A stretch of DNA of 64,000 bases from Microbotryomycetes sp. JL201 (Eukaryota; Basidiomycota; Microbotryomycetes). The notes under the pieces were generated by a model. The model was not told the DNA's origin and did no database searches. It worked only from the letters and a program-made list of their open reading frames with translations. The stretch covers positions 62,001 to 126,000 of the forward strand of contig JAQYUZ010000027.1 of NCBI GenBank assembly GCA_033819885.1, given 5' to 3'. Shown in pieces: positions 11,485-24,309 of the stretch. Made by a program: the position numbers and the translations under genes. The first letter of the stretch is position 1, and each line of letters opens with the position of its first letter.

Positions 11485-13747
11485 TGGCTGCGTGCACCTT
11501 GTTGTTCTTGATTCTATTTTTCAGTCTTGTTGTACTGCTGATTCGTCCCATATTTCCCTTTTTCCCACTGGATAAGCGTATTGGCCGTCTCGAGCGCAGA
11601 GAATCGAGTGCACAAGTCCTGTCGTCACTCGGAGCGAGTCAGTTTTTGTGATCGAAACTTGTCACCGGCGATGCACTGTACCGCACCAAACAAAATGGCA
11701 TTGAAATAGGCGATTTGACAAACAAAGCTGTCGCGCGGATTCGCCTTCTGCACGCACACACACAAGTCTGTCTGTATGCTCGCCATGGCCAACGCACTCA
11801 GGGCCAGGCGATTCCCGAGAGTCTCGTTCGAGTTGTGTGATTGATTGTGAGGCCGCGTGAGCAGTCGTCCATGGCATTCCATACGGTTGTCGATCTAATC
11901 GAGTCGCCTGGTGCTCGCTCCGAGTTGGTCCAGGATTTGAAAGTTGAGTTGCACAGGATCCTGCTCAGCTTGATAGGCGAAAGAGGTGTTATTCGGTGCT
12001 TCGCCCCGACCTTGAAGTCGAGTAAACTTTATCATTGGCGCGAGCTCGGTCGCTATTGAAATGATGTTGCGCGTCAGGACGTCGCGAGCGAGTCAGGGCG
12101 GAGCAAGTCGCGAGAGGCTGAGGGCTTCTGACATGTGCTTGGCGGCAACTGGCATGATCGCGCGTGGTCCTGACTGTGTCTCTCTTTCCTTTCGTGCTTT
12201 GCTTCGCTTCTACTTGTCCCAACTTGCGTTCATGTTTGTGTTTTCTACCTCTCTTCGCTACGAGTGCCATTGAGGTTTTTGTGACTGTCTATGCAATCAT
12301 GAGAGCTGGCCTTCCTGATTGCCCCTTGTCTTACGCGGAGCCTGCTCGACTTTCAGCGATCAAGGTGAATCACGACCAGGCGGACTGCGGTGTCGAGAAA
12401 TTCAAGGCTGTGCGAGCTAGATCCCGTTGCGTGAGGACTTTCAGTCATTGTGCTCAGTCATTGTGCTCTCGAGCATGGCCCGGGGAACGAGCTTGATTGC
12501 CGCGAGTCTCTCGTCGTGGACGCGCATAGCGGTTCTTTTCACGACCAAGCGCCCGAACGATCGTGTGAGCTGGATGGACTCTCTGCATGCAAATGGATAA
12601 GAGTATTTGCTCTGCTGACTTTCGCCGAGTTCACGAGCTCGCTGGCAAACTAGGCTATGTCTGAGCGATCCGCAACATGGCCCATGGATCTGGGACCGAG
12701 ATGGGCATTTGGCGGCGCGGCGCGGGACATGACTTGTATCGGGCCAGTGCTATTCTCGTGGAAGGAGCATTCGCCCTCGTGTGTACAGAGCAAGCGTTCA
12801 GGACTTGTCTGATTAAGCGGCAGAGCCAGAGTTCCCAAGCTAGAGACGACCATTTTCTCCAAAGCTCATTTGAATTGCATCACTGTCGATTCGACATTTG
12901 TCGCCGCAGGGTATCGACAGCCGATGTAGTCTATTTCTCCGAACTTGAGGGGCGCGGTTGCTGCAGAGTCTGGCCCTGTGAGCATTTCGACGGGAACCAA
13001 AAGTGCGTCCCGTCGAAATGAAGACAAGGGGCTTCAACATTCTGGACCCGACAATACACATAAACATGCATCAAAGTTAATTACACGTTACGTTATGGTA
13101 GGGCATGAGCGAGGATTGCCGAAATACAGTTGATGCAATTGCTTGGATATCTTGTGGTCTAGCCAACCTTAGCTGACTGATGGTTTCCACGAAAACGACA
13201 GGCCGCGTCACCTCCAGAGCCAACGCGCGATGATCTTTTGGGTCGCCGGACCGCTGGCGCCGGTTGTGGGAGCCTGCCCAGAGAAAGAAGAAGAGCGCAA
13301 GCATCTGATGATCTGTGCTTAAACGAGCGCACTGTGCTGCGCGGCTCTTGAGAATGGCGCTCCTCGAAAAAGGAGAGCCAGTAGAGCCACCCAGGCGCAT
13401 GCTTTCCGAGCTTGGAATTATAGCTCAGTTGGTTTTCACGTGATTCGACACTGAGAGCAAACGTGTTTATCGACAGCGATCAGTGCTCTTACCTCGGTTC
13501 CGTGCATCTGGGGCTGGTCGACAGTTTGCCCACTCTGTCGTTCCCGAAGGCGCGCGCCTGGCCTTCCTTCTTTCTTCTCTTTCCAAGTCTCCCGGCACGG
13601 AACTCTGTCATTCACAGAGCACGTTACACTCCCGCTCGACAGCACAAGGGCGCCAATTGATCTCATAAAGCTCAATATCATCCAAACAGACGGAGACGAG
13701 TCTTCGCAGCGACTGGGCAGCAGCAGGCGTTCCAAACCGCGCTGAGA
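11485..13747. other. 2.3 kb stretch without a recognisable gene, upstream of the HSF-type gene
   Basis: Only short frames without family signatures or splice-supported extension occur here. The stretch holds one strong inverted repeat (12983-13020) and an isolated tRNA A-box-like string near 13424. It is much longer than other gaps in the window, so it may hold a long promoter/5' UTR of the downstream transcription factor or an unrecognised non-coding RNA. Confidence 0.5.
12983..13020. repeat. Perfect 13-bp inverted repeat with 12-nt loop
   Basis: The left arm CATTTCGACGGGA (12983-12995) is exactly complementary to the right arm TCCCGTCGAAATG (13008-13020), with a 12-nt spacer between. RNA from either strand would form a 13-bp stem. 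It lies in the long non-coding stretch before the HSF-type gene. Function unknown; it could be a stem of a structured RNA or a palindromic protein-binding site. Confidence 0.85.
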
Positions 13748-15836
13748 ATGGGTCCGGCTGTGCAAACTGTACGCGCGACAAAGAGCCAATTTATTGAAAA
13801 GCTTCATTCGTAAGCAAACACGCTCCTTCGAACGCATCTCGAGACACGTTCGCTGACGAGCGCGCCCCGTTGCCCCGGAACCGAAACCAACATCAGCTTG
13901 CTCGAGAATCCACTGGACGCAGACAGCCTCAGATGGTGCAGCGACACTGCATTCGAGATCAGCGCCAATGACCTCAAAGCGCGTCATGCCCTTTCTCCTC
14001 AGTGGGACTTTCGTTCGTAAGCTACCATGCTTCTCGACGGTGGCGCATTGTGCTGATTTGACCCAACGATGGATTTGCAGATTGAGCAGCTTTGTGCGCC
14101 AACTAAGCTACTACAACTTCAAGTGAGTTCCACACTTTGTTCGGCAATGACAAAGAAAAGCTCATGCATGTCGCGCGCGCAGACGCTTGAGCGACCGGCG
14201 ACGGAGCAACGAGCGCAGAGCGTCGGCGACAGGTTACATTGTATTTACGTGAGTGCGGTACCCAGACGATGTGTTGACGGACTTGGGGGATAAGCATGCG
14301 CGCGCTAGTCCTGTGGCGCACCCAGCCGCCCACAATACCCCTGCGCGATGGCTGTCCTGTAGCGCACAGACGGTAACTCCGTCATCAGGCTGCGCGCGTC
14401 CAGCCCTTGGAGAGGTTCCCTTTTTCGGGCTGAGCCGGATCCCTGGCTGGTTGCCCGGCCGGGTTTCGGTTCGAAGCTTCTCAAAGGGGATATCTTTAAT
14501 CAACTTTAAATTAAACAGCGAGCGGACCGCGTGCATGCCTCCGCATACTGTCGCTGACATATAAACAACTTTTCGAAACATTTCATGATGGGTCTGCAGG
14601 CATCCGTCTGGTTTCTTTGTGCGCGGTGATGCGTCAAACTTGGGCCGGATCGCTCGCAAGCTTCGACCGCGGCCAAACAAGGTTGGCGCAGCTGGTGGCC
14701 GCCCGTCCGCGCAGTACGAGCGCCAAGGCGATGACGAAGAGTACGGCGCAGATGGGGAGCACTACTACTCGGTGCACGACAGACGTGCCTCGACAGCCTC
14801 GTCTGGCGGTTCGACCGGATACGAGCTAGAGTCGCCCAGGCACAATGGACAACTCGAGTTGCCACCGCTACCAGCTCAGCACCGCCCGCACAACCACTTG
14901 ACGTATGAGCCAGTCGGAACGTACAGAGATGGCGCATTTGCATCTCAATCCGCATACTTCCAGTCTCCTTTCTCGCCGCAATACACCGTTGCCTCTACGT
15001 CTCTTGGCGCGTTGCCGCCACCATCGACATTACACTCTCAGCCGTTGCCTCGACACGAACAACAACCGTCGCGTGCAGTCAGCCGCTTGTCTGACGTCTC
15101 GACGTGGCGCTCGTACTCTCCTGCGACCATGTCCTGGCAAACATCGTACCATCAATTGGCTAACCGCCGCATGTCACAACCCGACTATCGCATGTCCTCA
15201 ATGCTGCCACAAACAGCTCCATCATACGGTCAAGAGGCTGAGCAAGAGGACGTCGTGGATTCCCGGCCGAGATTGCGCAAGGCGGCTTCATCGTTGAGCA
15301 TCACGACGGCAGATGCCTCTCACTCGCGGCTGTGCCCGACTCCCGCGCTGTCGCCTTACAACACGACGTACTACGCGCAACCATCATACCAGTCACGCAT
15401 GCCGATTGCCTCTGCTTCCAACATGTCATACTCTGCGCCTCGTTACTCTTCTGTCAATTCGACCACTGCGGCGATGACAGCAGAATGGCAAGCTCACGGT
15501 CGTCAAGCGTCATTGCCATCTCCGTCAGGCTCATCCAACCCCGTCACACCTCAAGACGAGATCATCAACCCTCTGGACAACCGGCGTGCCAGTTTCGTCA
15601 ACACGACGACAAATCACCTCGTTCCGAACGCTACGTCAAGATACGTTGCAGATTCGATCGAGACACCTCTGACGACGGCTTCAACTACCACAAGACCGCT
15701 GCTCCCGATTGAGGACGACTTGGAGTCGTCGTCTTCCGTGGCAGCGACGATTGTCGGCAAATCATTCAGCAGACAAAGGTTGTCACCTGTCGTTGTCAAC
15801 GATTCTTGGCAACTTCCAGTCGTACCAGGTTATTAG
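13748..15836 (+). CDS. HSF-type DNA-binding domain transcription factor
   Basis: Exons 13748-13809, 13897-14016, 14081-14122, 14183-14248 and 14600-15836 give about 508 residues. The domain starts at residue ~14: QFIEKLHSLLENPLDADSLRW, then SSFVRQLSYYNFKRLSD (recognition helix block, compare SFVRQLNMYGFHKV of heat-shock factors), a basic loop (RRRSNERRAS), and IVFTHPSGFFVRGDASNLG followed by IARK. Every one of these blocks is built across an intron, so the family match confirms the splicing. The rest is Ser/Thr/Pro/Gln/Tyr-rich low complexity, probably a regulatory region; no clear coiled-coil trimerisation repeat is visible, unlike canonical HSF1. It may be a divergent HSF-like regulator of the Sfl1/Mga1 kind. 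The fourth intron (14249-14599, 351 nt) is several times longer than its neighbours. Confidence 0.88.
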
Positions 15837-16239
15837 TCCACCGACACTCTTCTTGACCCTTCCTCAATCCTTTATGACTACTGTTTTTTTATTGACGTGT
15901 ACGGCCACTCATTGCATTCATTTTTTACCCTTCTTTTTTTGTCATGCGGTCTTGGACTTGTTAGGCATGTCTCTTTTCGGGTTGTGCATCGCTTGCTTTT
16001 GTTGCCATTCATCACCATAGTCATCAGTCCACATACCCTCTGACACTTTTTCAGATCTGGCAAACCCCCCACAACAAGGCACAGCTCACGGGCCAGCCTG
16101 AAACGAAAGGCAACAAAAGAAAAGCAGACGTAAACATGGCAACAAAAAATAGAAAAGAAAAATCGCAACCCCCCAAAAGAAAGAACGGGACCCGATGTAG
16201 GACCAAAAGAAAACTCGAACATGACCGGACCCCCTTTTT
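15837..16239. other. Convergent intergenic stretch
   Basis: T-rich then A-rich sequence between the ends of the HSF-type gene (+) and the alpha-actinin gene (-), as expected for facing 3' untranslated regions. No further gene seen. Confidence 0.6.
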
Positions 16240-19200
16240 TCATTCGGAAAAACTTTCAACGAAAGTAATGTAATCAAACGCGTCGCCATCTTGTTCCATC
16301 GGCGGTTCGACCAATTGTACTCGATCTTGTTGATGTGGATCGACGTCACCTTGTACAGGAGGAACGTACAATTCAAGTTTGTCGAGCAAAAAATTCATGG
16401 TCGTTGCTGGCAAGTCTAGCTTGCGCAAGTCGAGCTCAGTAATGTAAGGCTTCGTAGAAGGAAAAAAAAAGTCGATGGTCAGTCATTGACTGACAGCGGC
16501 GGTTAGACAAAGGTCGGAAGAGAAGCAGAGAGACTGACTTTGCCATTGGCGGCTGATCTGAAACATTGTTGAACTTTGTCACTTGTTGGTCGAGTCTCTT
16601 TCCTTGAGACCTGGGGCCATGAACCATCGATAACAGGTCAGCTCAACCTTGAACAAGACATGAAAGAGAGACAAGACATTGCGTACCATGAATTGGATAA
16701 ATTCTTCATAAGAAACCGTATCACCCACTTGAGCATGGATCTCCTCCAAGTCCTGTTTCCGCAAATATTTACCAAAAAGGTCAACGTCGCTTCTGCTGCC
16801 CTGTCGGACGCCGTGGACTCACAATCTCCAACACTCCGAGTGCGCCTAGAGCGCCAGCCAATTGGTCAACCGTCAATGAGCCCAAACCGTCCTTGTCAAA
16901 TGACCTAAAAGCAGAGTCAAACTCTTCCAAATCTCGAGGCGACACGTCCGATTTTTTGCGCGCGACCATCTGAGACCGAAACCGAGACACGCTCTGTGTC
17001 AGTCAATTGCACTCGACCCTCGAGGTGAAGAGGAACTGACTTGATTTTCAATGAAGAGCGCTCGCTCACGACATCGTTTCACGACTCGTCCGATGAGCTC
17101 TTCCAAGTCTCGCAGCTCGTGGACCGAAAACGGGTTGTATTCGACTTGACACGCTCGACAGTACTCGTCCGCGCTCTTGACATCTTGTAACATCCGGTTC
17201 AATTTTAATTGAACTTGAGCAATCTGAGCAACTCGAGTAGCTTGGACCTGGTCAAAGTCCGTCCTCAATCTCCTGACGCGTTCGGACAGACAGCAAAACA
17301 CTCACGTCGAGCGGGCCTCCAAGATCAGTCAGCTGGGCGTCAACATCCCTGACTTCGTCGTACAAATCGTTTGCTTTATGCGCATAGTGTTCTGCCGCCT
17401 TGTCGCGCAGCCTTTCGAGAAATGTCGAATCAGCTCTTGGACTTGCCATCAGAGACATCCTTGAACCGATGACCCACCGTCGAATGGCTTGCCTGACATC
17501 GTTGACATGCTTCATTTCTCGACCCAGTAAGCCTTCCCAAGCCCTCTCCACAGTCTTCCCGACAAGACTCTGCTCAGTCAGCTGGCTGACAACAGCGATG
17601 AGCGCATGACGTACATTTGTCGACAAGCTGTCTTCGGGCACGTAATCCCTCAATCCGTAAGTCTTCAGCTTTGTACGAATGTTGAGCAACAAGTCTTGAA
17701 CTGCAATCCGTTCGGCGCCCATTTCACGTTTGACTGTCGATCGGTACTCGTCAACGTCATCCAGAGTTTGTTTGAGCTGCAAGTATGATTCGACTGATAA
17801 AGGTCGCAACCATTGTTGAGATTGTCTGTCGACAAATGCCAGGAACTGCAATGATTGGTCCCCGAACTAGCGTCAATGGCGCTCCATCGGCCACACTTGT
17901 ACGTAAATCTTACTAGTTCGACCCTTCGCTCGTAGTCATGCAAAGCCAGCATCAAAGATGACACGTTGTCAACAAAGCTAGTAATCACTCGAGCGTCCGT
18001 TTCGTTTTGCGCTGTCCCGTCGACATCCGTCGTCAGCACCAACTTCAAAGTCATGCAAGCGAGACCGTTGCTATTGGACGTACCTCGAGACGAGAATGCA
18101 TGAAAGTACTGAGCTACATAGGTCATTATCGACTTTTCGTCCGGTCGTCGTCCGACTATGTCAGAAACCTCGAGCAGTTGCTGCCATTGGATAACCCAAA
18201 GTCAGCCCTGAGTTGCGAAAGACGATATTTTGTGCCCGCCTCACAGGAATGCCCAGATGTTTGTCTGCAATCTTGAAAGCTAGTTGAACGTTCGCTTCGG
18301 CGTCGCGTGCATCTTTCGACAACGCGTCCCAGTCGATCAAATCCGGTCGATGCCGATGAATCAAAGCGCAGCTGTACAGCGCCGGGAACAAAAAGTCAGA
18401 ATGCGCCTTGTAGCCGGCTCGTCTGGACAAAGCTCACAAGGCAAGGCCGTCTTGGAACGATTTTGAAAAGTTCTGAACATCAACCTCGTTATACGGTTCA
18501 GTTCGTCGTTGACACCACAGTAAGAGGCCTTCTTTGGCATGTGTGCCTTCCTCCCTGTCATTGCGAATATGTTGTGAGTTTCGCTCACGGGTTTCAGGTC
18601 TGAAAACGCACTCGATGTCTGCGATCGAAAACCTCAATACGAGCGACCAAATCATGCCCAATATCAGTTTCCTGTTGCCGTCGACGATGTCTGTTGCCAA
18701 CAAACGTCAGCAGAGACAAAGGTGTTTCGGTCGATTTGCTTCATTACCTTCAGGCCCAATGTTGGTCAAATGCACTCCCATTTCTTTGATTCTCTCGAGA
18801 GCGTGTCTTGCGTTTTCAAACTTTTGGACGCGATGATGAGGTTCGCGGTTGTACCGTCCAAGAGACTGTTCCGTCAAGACTTCCTGTTTTTCGATGCGTC
18901 ACCCAGCGTTTGTGAGTGCATTGGTCTCAATTTCCAAGGAGCGAGACCCACAACAAGCTGGATTAATCTTGTGCCGTCCTGAAAGTCCTTGCCCAGGTCT
19001 GTGACCGGCTCGTAGCGAGGCACAAGTCGAGCGTTGAGCCTGTCGCCACGCCAACGTTCCGTCCAAAGTCAGCCGACAAGTGCGTCAAGATATAACACAA
19101 AAAAAGTTGGTCTGACCATTTACAAAAGACCTTGTTCTGCATGTCTTCGTGTACGGCTCCGACTGCCGTCCTGTGTTTATACTCGTGCATTGCGCCTGTC

Positions 19201-19598
19201 GGAGTGAATGACGACGCCGTTGTAATACCCGACAAGACTGACGCCGATCGCGACAAGGGGGACGCGTATGGAGATTGAATCGCAGACGATGGCGCGTGTG
19301 TAAAGGATGACAGTTCGCGCAAGTTGAGTGAACTGAGCGAACTCGTCGGCCGGTGACTGCTCGTGCCTGCTTTGCGCTGCTGCTGCTGCAGCATTGTCAA
19401 GCCTTTGCTTTGGTCGAGCGGTTGAGCGTGCGCGCTCAAGTCTGCAAGCATGGACACGGGTCGTTTGGTTGGACTTTGACTGCGCGCGACCGGCGGCGGC
19501 GTGATTGGCGATAGTACAGTGTTGACATTCCTTGTCGACATAGACGCGGGTAGATCGTGACCGTGCCGCCACGCTGCGACTGACTCGCGGCTCGTCAT
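16240..19598 (-). CDS. Alpha-actinin (actin cross-linker)
   Basis: Multi-exon minus-strand gene from ATG 19598 to the stop at 16242-16240. The first ~150 residues are Ser/Pro-rich and not usual for the family. Then come two calponin-homology domains: NKVFCKW spliced to [90 protein letters not shown]. Spectrin-like helical repeats follow (17.0-17.9 kb), and a C-terminal EF-hand part with loop [14 protein letters not shown] near 16.9 kb and [10 protein letters not shown] near 16.7 kb. Alpha-actinin cross-links actin at the division ring and in patches; the fission-yeast counterpart is Ain1. About ten short introns are present; I did not place them all. Confidence 0.9.
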
Positions 19599-19751
19599 AT
19601 CTGTGGTAAGACAAAGGAGCCAAAAACCGAAGCGGACTGTGCGCGCCTGCGCAGCATCGACTCGGGAGGGGCCAAAGCACCACCGCGCAACGCATGCTCA
19701 ACACCAATCATCGACGCACAGTCTGTCCCTCGGTTGCAATCACACTCTACT

Positions 19752-22660
19752 CTAAAACTCTGTATACTCTGCAAGGAATCGCAAACCGCTTTCGAAATTG
19801 ACAACCTCACACTCGACCGTACCATCTAGTGCATGACCGTTGTCAGGGAACGACATCATTTCGACTCGTACATTCTTGAGCGCCTTTAATGAATGGTACC
19901 AAGCTCGACCCTGATCAGGAGGAACGCGTCGGTCGCTCAATCCGATCATCAACATCGTAGACGTCTTGACGTTCGAGACGTAAGTCAAAGGCGAAGCGTC
20001 ATACAAGTGTTTGTACAGCTCGGGCGTGACGACCGTCGTCGGGCGGTCGAAAGAGTACTCCCGATCGGTCTCTGCAATGACCCTGTCGACACGCATGGAA
20101 TCAGTCTTACGAGTGTGGCTCGACAGGCACGCGCACGAAACTGACCAGTCCGGAATGTCGGTCGATTGCAGTTCGCCCATCAGATCCGTCACTGGATTCC
20201 TCATCAAACACGCATCATACTCGTCGGGATATCTGGCCGTCAAGTGAGCCGAAATAAACCCGCCATGAGAACCTCCAGCAATCAGCTTTTTGCCACGTGT
20301 TCGACTGGCGAGAGACAATGTCGCAAGGTGTTGACCGGCAGCCAAGGTCGCTTCAACTTCAAGTCGACCAAGTTGAGGTGGCAAAACTTTGACAAAATCC
20401 TGACCGTACCCAAGAGAGCCCGGATAGTTTACAAGCGCAACCCTGTAGCCTGCAAGTGCACTTCAATAATCATGCGTCAGCTCAACCATGTCGCAAAAGA
20501 ATGAAATTCTAACTGTTGCTTACTATGCTGCGACGCCGACGGACCACTCTGTCGTCAACGTTGAATGAGGTCCACCGTGAGGCATCGTCAACAACGGTGG
20601 CAGATTCGTCCCAGTCGGGGCATGAAGGTCGATTTCGACAGGCGACACGAGAATAATTTCAGATCGACCATGATTAGGCAAAGGCAGGACGGTATAGCTG
20701 AGCTTTGACAACGCCTCCTCAACTGGAATGGCGTGGATTTCTTGTGTCAGTCTCTCAGAGTGGGAATGAAGAGCTGACACTCACTTTCAGGTGTGGCCCT
20801 GATCTGATGAACCACTTCCCATTCGACCGACACACTCTCGCGATCATTGCGAAGGTCGCCAACGACAATGATCGGCAAATACGTGCACCCGCTTCTGAGC
20901 GCAACAACTTTGTCCCAACCATCTGTGCCCATCACGACAAAGCTGTCCAATCCACGATACTGGTGAAGGAATGGCACTTCGACCTCGTCCTTGTCTCCCT
21001 TTGGCCAGGGCGCCAGACTTGTAACCTTCCCCGACTGGACATCGATCGCCAGCGGGACCTTTCGGCTACCCCAAATACTAGAGGTGAGGATGGTCGGCCC
21101 TTCCCTAAAGCAGACGAAGCATTCTTGGGGCAGTTGGTCAATGTACAGTCCCGGAAACTCGTCCAGGGAGATCGCGCGATGAACAACGTCAACAATGACT
21201 TCTGTCCGGTGTTGCCTGATGACATGCAGGCTCGTACAAGACCCGTGTGGACCGCCCGCCTCGTTCGACAAAAAGACGCCGAGAATGTCGTCTTCGACCG
21301 TGGGGAACCAAGCTCGAGGAGATCTCGCGGAACGGTCTGCAGTCGTCAAAACTTGCGTGTCGTGTACGGTCCAAGCATTTTCCACCTTTTTGTCGTCCAC
21401 GACGGTCTTTTCGACTTTGAGGCTCAGCAAATAGATTGCGGAAGGTCGGTTTTGACAATACACGATGCCAAGCTTGCGTGCATCCCCAAGACTGCCATCG
21501 CAATTCATGAGTGTCAGCGAACACACAGTGTTCCTTCGGACAGCACAAGCAAGGGCGAGACTGACCGAGAATAGCCCGTTGTCAATAGTCGAGAACAGCC
21601 AGAGTCGTCGTCTCTCGTAAAGACTGGTTGACCAAAGTCGGTCGTGGGAAACGTCTCTTGACTCGTCAATTGGTAGAGCATCATAGACGGAGTCGATGGT
21701 TGTTTCTCTGCTGGCATCATCTCATTCCCGATCTGCGACGGGGAGGGCGCATCTGTCCTGGTTATGTCCGGAGCCAGCGGCTGCTTGCCATCGCCCGTCG
21801 CCATTGCCCGTGAATCTCTCTCCAAATGGTGCGCGTCTGAAACACGTTCGGCATGGTAGGAACCGGGCAATACGAGCAAAAAGATGCAAGGGTTGCGCTT
21901 GCCCGTGAACGTCTCCCCATAATCAGGCACGTACTTGAACGACTCGGCATCGGGCAAGGAAGAGTTTCGCAAGTCTGTAGCTTTCGACTTTGACGCATCA
22001 GCGACGTAGACGATCGCTCCATCTGACTCGTGCCACGAAGCCGGTCCGAATGTTGCTACACGGCGAACGTGCCCAAGTCAGTCGATGACGCTTGCCAGTA
22101 AGGGCAGTTTGCCACTCACAGTCAAAATACCACTCGCCGTGCCTTGTTGTTACGTCCAAGTCGTGCAACAATGCGCCGGATTCGACGTCCCACACCTCGA
22201 CGATTCGTTTATTTTGGCCGCCCGGCTGTTTCGCGGGGGCATCTCTGAACACGGCTTGCAGCTTGCCGTTTGGGGAGAATGCAGTGTGTTTGATCGACGA
22301 ATCCTGCAGCGTCAAGGGTGTGATCACGATCGGTTCGTCTGGTCTTTGTGGCAAACGGAAGGTGCGTGTAGCAGTGCGCTTGGACAGTGTCGTCAATGAC
22401 CTGTTTGATGTCTCTATTACAATGTCTGCGGGGTCGAATGAGCGTACGCCGTCAGCAGCAAGCAGCGGCTTGATCACCCGACGAAGCGCACTCGTTCAGC
22501 ACAGACAGGCAGTCCTGTACTGTGAGTGTCGCCTGGACAGTATCAACTGACCTTGTGACGCGGGCACGAACGTTGCTCGCGTGACGCTGGGCACTGTCAG
22601 CAAGTGTCTGAACGCGTCCAGCGCTTCTTGCACCTGACGAGGCGCCGTCGAACCCGTCAT
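19752..22660 (-). CDS. Acylaminoacyl-peptidase (S9 prolyl-oligopeptidase family)
   Basis: Start ATG 22660 (MTGSTAPRQVQEALDAFRH), stop TAG 19754-19752; several short introns. The N-terminal half is a beta-propeller with repeats such as IKHTAFSPNGKLQAVF and VEVWDVESGALLHDL. The C-terminal alpha/beta-hydrolase carries the nucleophile motif GGSHGGFISAHL, followed by CLMRNPVTDL and STDIPDWS, which is typical of acylamino-acid-releasing enzymes, then the acid region GLSDRRVPPDQG and the histidine in DNGHALDG. The family removes N-acylated amino acids from blocked peptides in the cytosol. The order Ser-Asp-His is complete, so the enzyme is likely active. It is tandem with alpha-actinin, which starts 153 bp beyond its stop. 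Confidence 0.88.
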
Positions 22661-23155
22661 GGCACTAGCAGGGCGCGAGTCCGATAAGCGAGATGGTGAT
22701 GATGACGAGCGAGGCGATTCAGAAGGCGTTTGCGACAGTTACGACTCGACTCGGCAATGTGGGGGGCGGGGGCGACAGCCAGAGGGGCCCGAGCGTCGAC
22801 ACTCGATTGCATTGCCAGAAGCCTACAGGATCTGCCTTCCCCGCCCAATTGATCAACTCAACGCAAGACCCAGTCCTGCTGCGCCTTTTTCCTGCTTATT
22901 GCCAGTCAAAGCACGTTCACTGTCCAGAGCGCACGTGCGCTCAGGACCCTCAGAAGCGGCGAAAACCGACCACGCGGGCACCAGGCGCTAGCGCAACCAG
23001 CCGACGGAATATTATTGGTCAAGCAAGAGACGTACGCGCAGCCGATTCTCCATTTGCCCCGGCTTGGTCCGGCTTTTGAGTTGGCAAAGAGATTGCTCCG
23101 CTAGCATTTTCTCTTGGTTCTCTTTCTTTCCTCTTCAGGGATCCGCGAGTGCATC
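22661..23155. other. Divergent promoter region
   Basis: Separates the acylaminoacyl-peptidase (-) from the RNase T2 gene (+). A pyrimidine-rich run just before 23156 resembles the CT-rich leaders of the other secreted-protein genes in the window. No coding signature. Confidence 0.5.
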
Positions 23156-24165
23156 ATGTTCAGCTCAGTCGCCACCTGCGCCTTGCTCGCAGGCACCGCC
23201 ACCGCCCTTTCGATCCAGGAACCTGCCGCACCATTCACGTATCCTTCACTGAAAGCATGCCCTGCGACAGCTGCTTCCGTTCAATATTCTTGTGAAAACA
23301 AAACGGCGATCGAAAATACGTGCTGCTCGCCTACTCCTGGTGGCCTCGTCCTTGCGACTCAATTCTGGAACACGTACACAAACATGGAGAGTTCCGGGCA
23401 ATTCTTGCCTGCTCGCCATTGGGGCATCCATGGTAAGTCTGTGCTGCCGAGTGTGTGGATGGAAAGGAGCAGCATCAACGATTGCGGCCTGCAGGTCTGT
23501 GGCCCGACAACTGTGATGGCTCGTACGAATCGTACTGCGACTTGTCTCGTCAGATTGACCCAGAACCTTCACCGAATACGACGACCGGCAAACCTGATGG
23601 CACGCCCGTCCCAGCTTGGACTGGCGAGAGCGCTACCGAGATTCTTGAAAGTTTCGGTCGTCATGACCTGTTGAACTATATGAATGGCTATTGGATTGCC
23701 AGAGACCAGCCTAACGATTACTTGTGGGCTCACGAGTACGCCAAACACGCTACTTGCTTCTCGACGTTCGACAAGAAGTGTTACGAGAGTCATCAACCTT
23801 GGGAAGACGCGATTGATTACTGGCAAGCCGCCATTCGGGCAAACAAGCAATACCCCACTTGGGATATTCTTGCATCTCAAGGGATCGTGCCCTCCAACTC
23901 GACGACGTACTCGTTGCAAGACCTCGAAAACGCTTTCGTCGCTCAAGTCGGTGCCAAGCCCTTCTTTGGTTGCTCCGGACCTGAACCGAGTGGACAGAGG
24001 ACAGTGTTGAGTGAAGTCTGGGTGTATGCTCATGTGCTTGGGACACCTCAATTCGGTCAGTACAAGGCTATCGATTCTACGACAGCCTCGAGCTGTTCAA
24101 ACACGACGGGCATTCACTACTATGAGCGAACGCCATCGTCAGAGGTCTCGAAGTTCGTGTCTTAG
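23156..24165 (+). CDS. Secreted ribonuclease T2
   Basis: Start ATG 23156, one intron 23433-23493 (GTAAGT donor), stop TAG 24163-24165. About 316 residues. Signal peptide MFSSVATCALLAGTATALS. Both catalytic segments are present: CAS1 as HWGIH|GLWPDNCDG, split by the intron inside the Gly codon, and CAS2 as HEYAKHATC, giving the two active-site histidines, Glu and Lys. Many cysteines fit the four-disulfide fungal T2 fold. The enzyme cleaves single-stranded RNA with little base preference, in the secretory pathway or outside the cell, in nutrient scavenging or stress. An upstream in-frame GTG/TTG would not give a signal peptide, so ATG 23156 is preferred. Confidence 0.93.
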
Positions 24166-24309
24166 ATCAAAAGACTCTCGTAAGCAGATTGGCCAAAACA
24201 TAGAGAGGTCTGTCTAGTGCGATTGATTTAGACATTCGTCCGTCTGCATTCGCGAGGCGCGTTTTGGGATTAGAACCCCTCTTCAGTCCACCTGAGCGCG
24301 CCGCCAGTC

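Noticed and set aside
13420-13500. tRNA-like string TATAGCTCAGTTGGTT, resembling an A box
   Set aside because: No B box (GGTTCGA-type) at a suitable distance and no acceptor-stem or anticodon-stem pairing could be drawn, so it is not called as a tRNA.
20705-21574. Open frame of 289 codons on the plus strand
   Set aside because: Antisense to exons of the acylaminoacyl-peptidase, whose conserved motifs fix the true strand.
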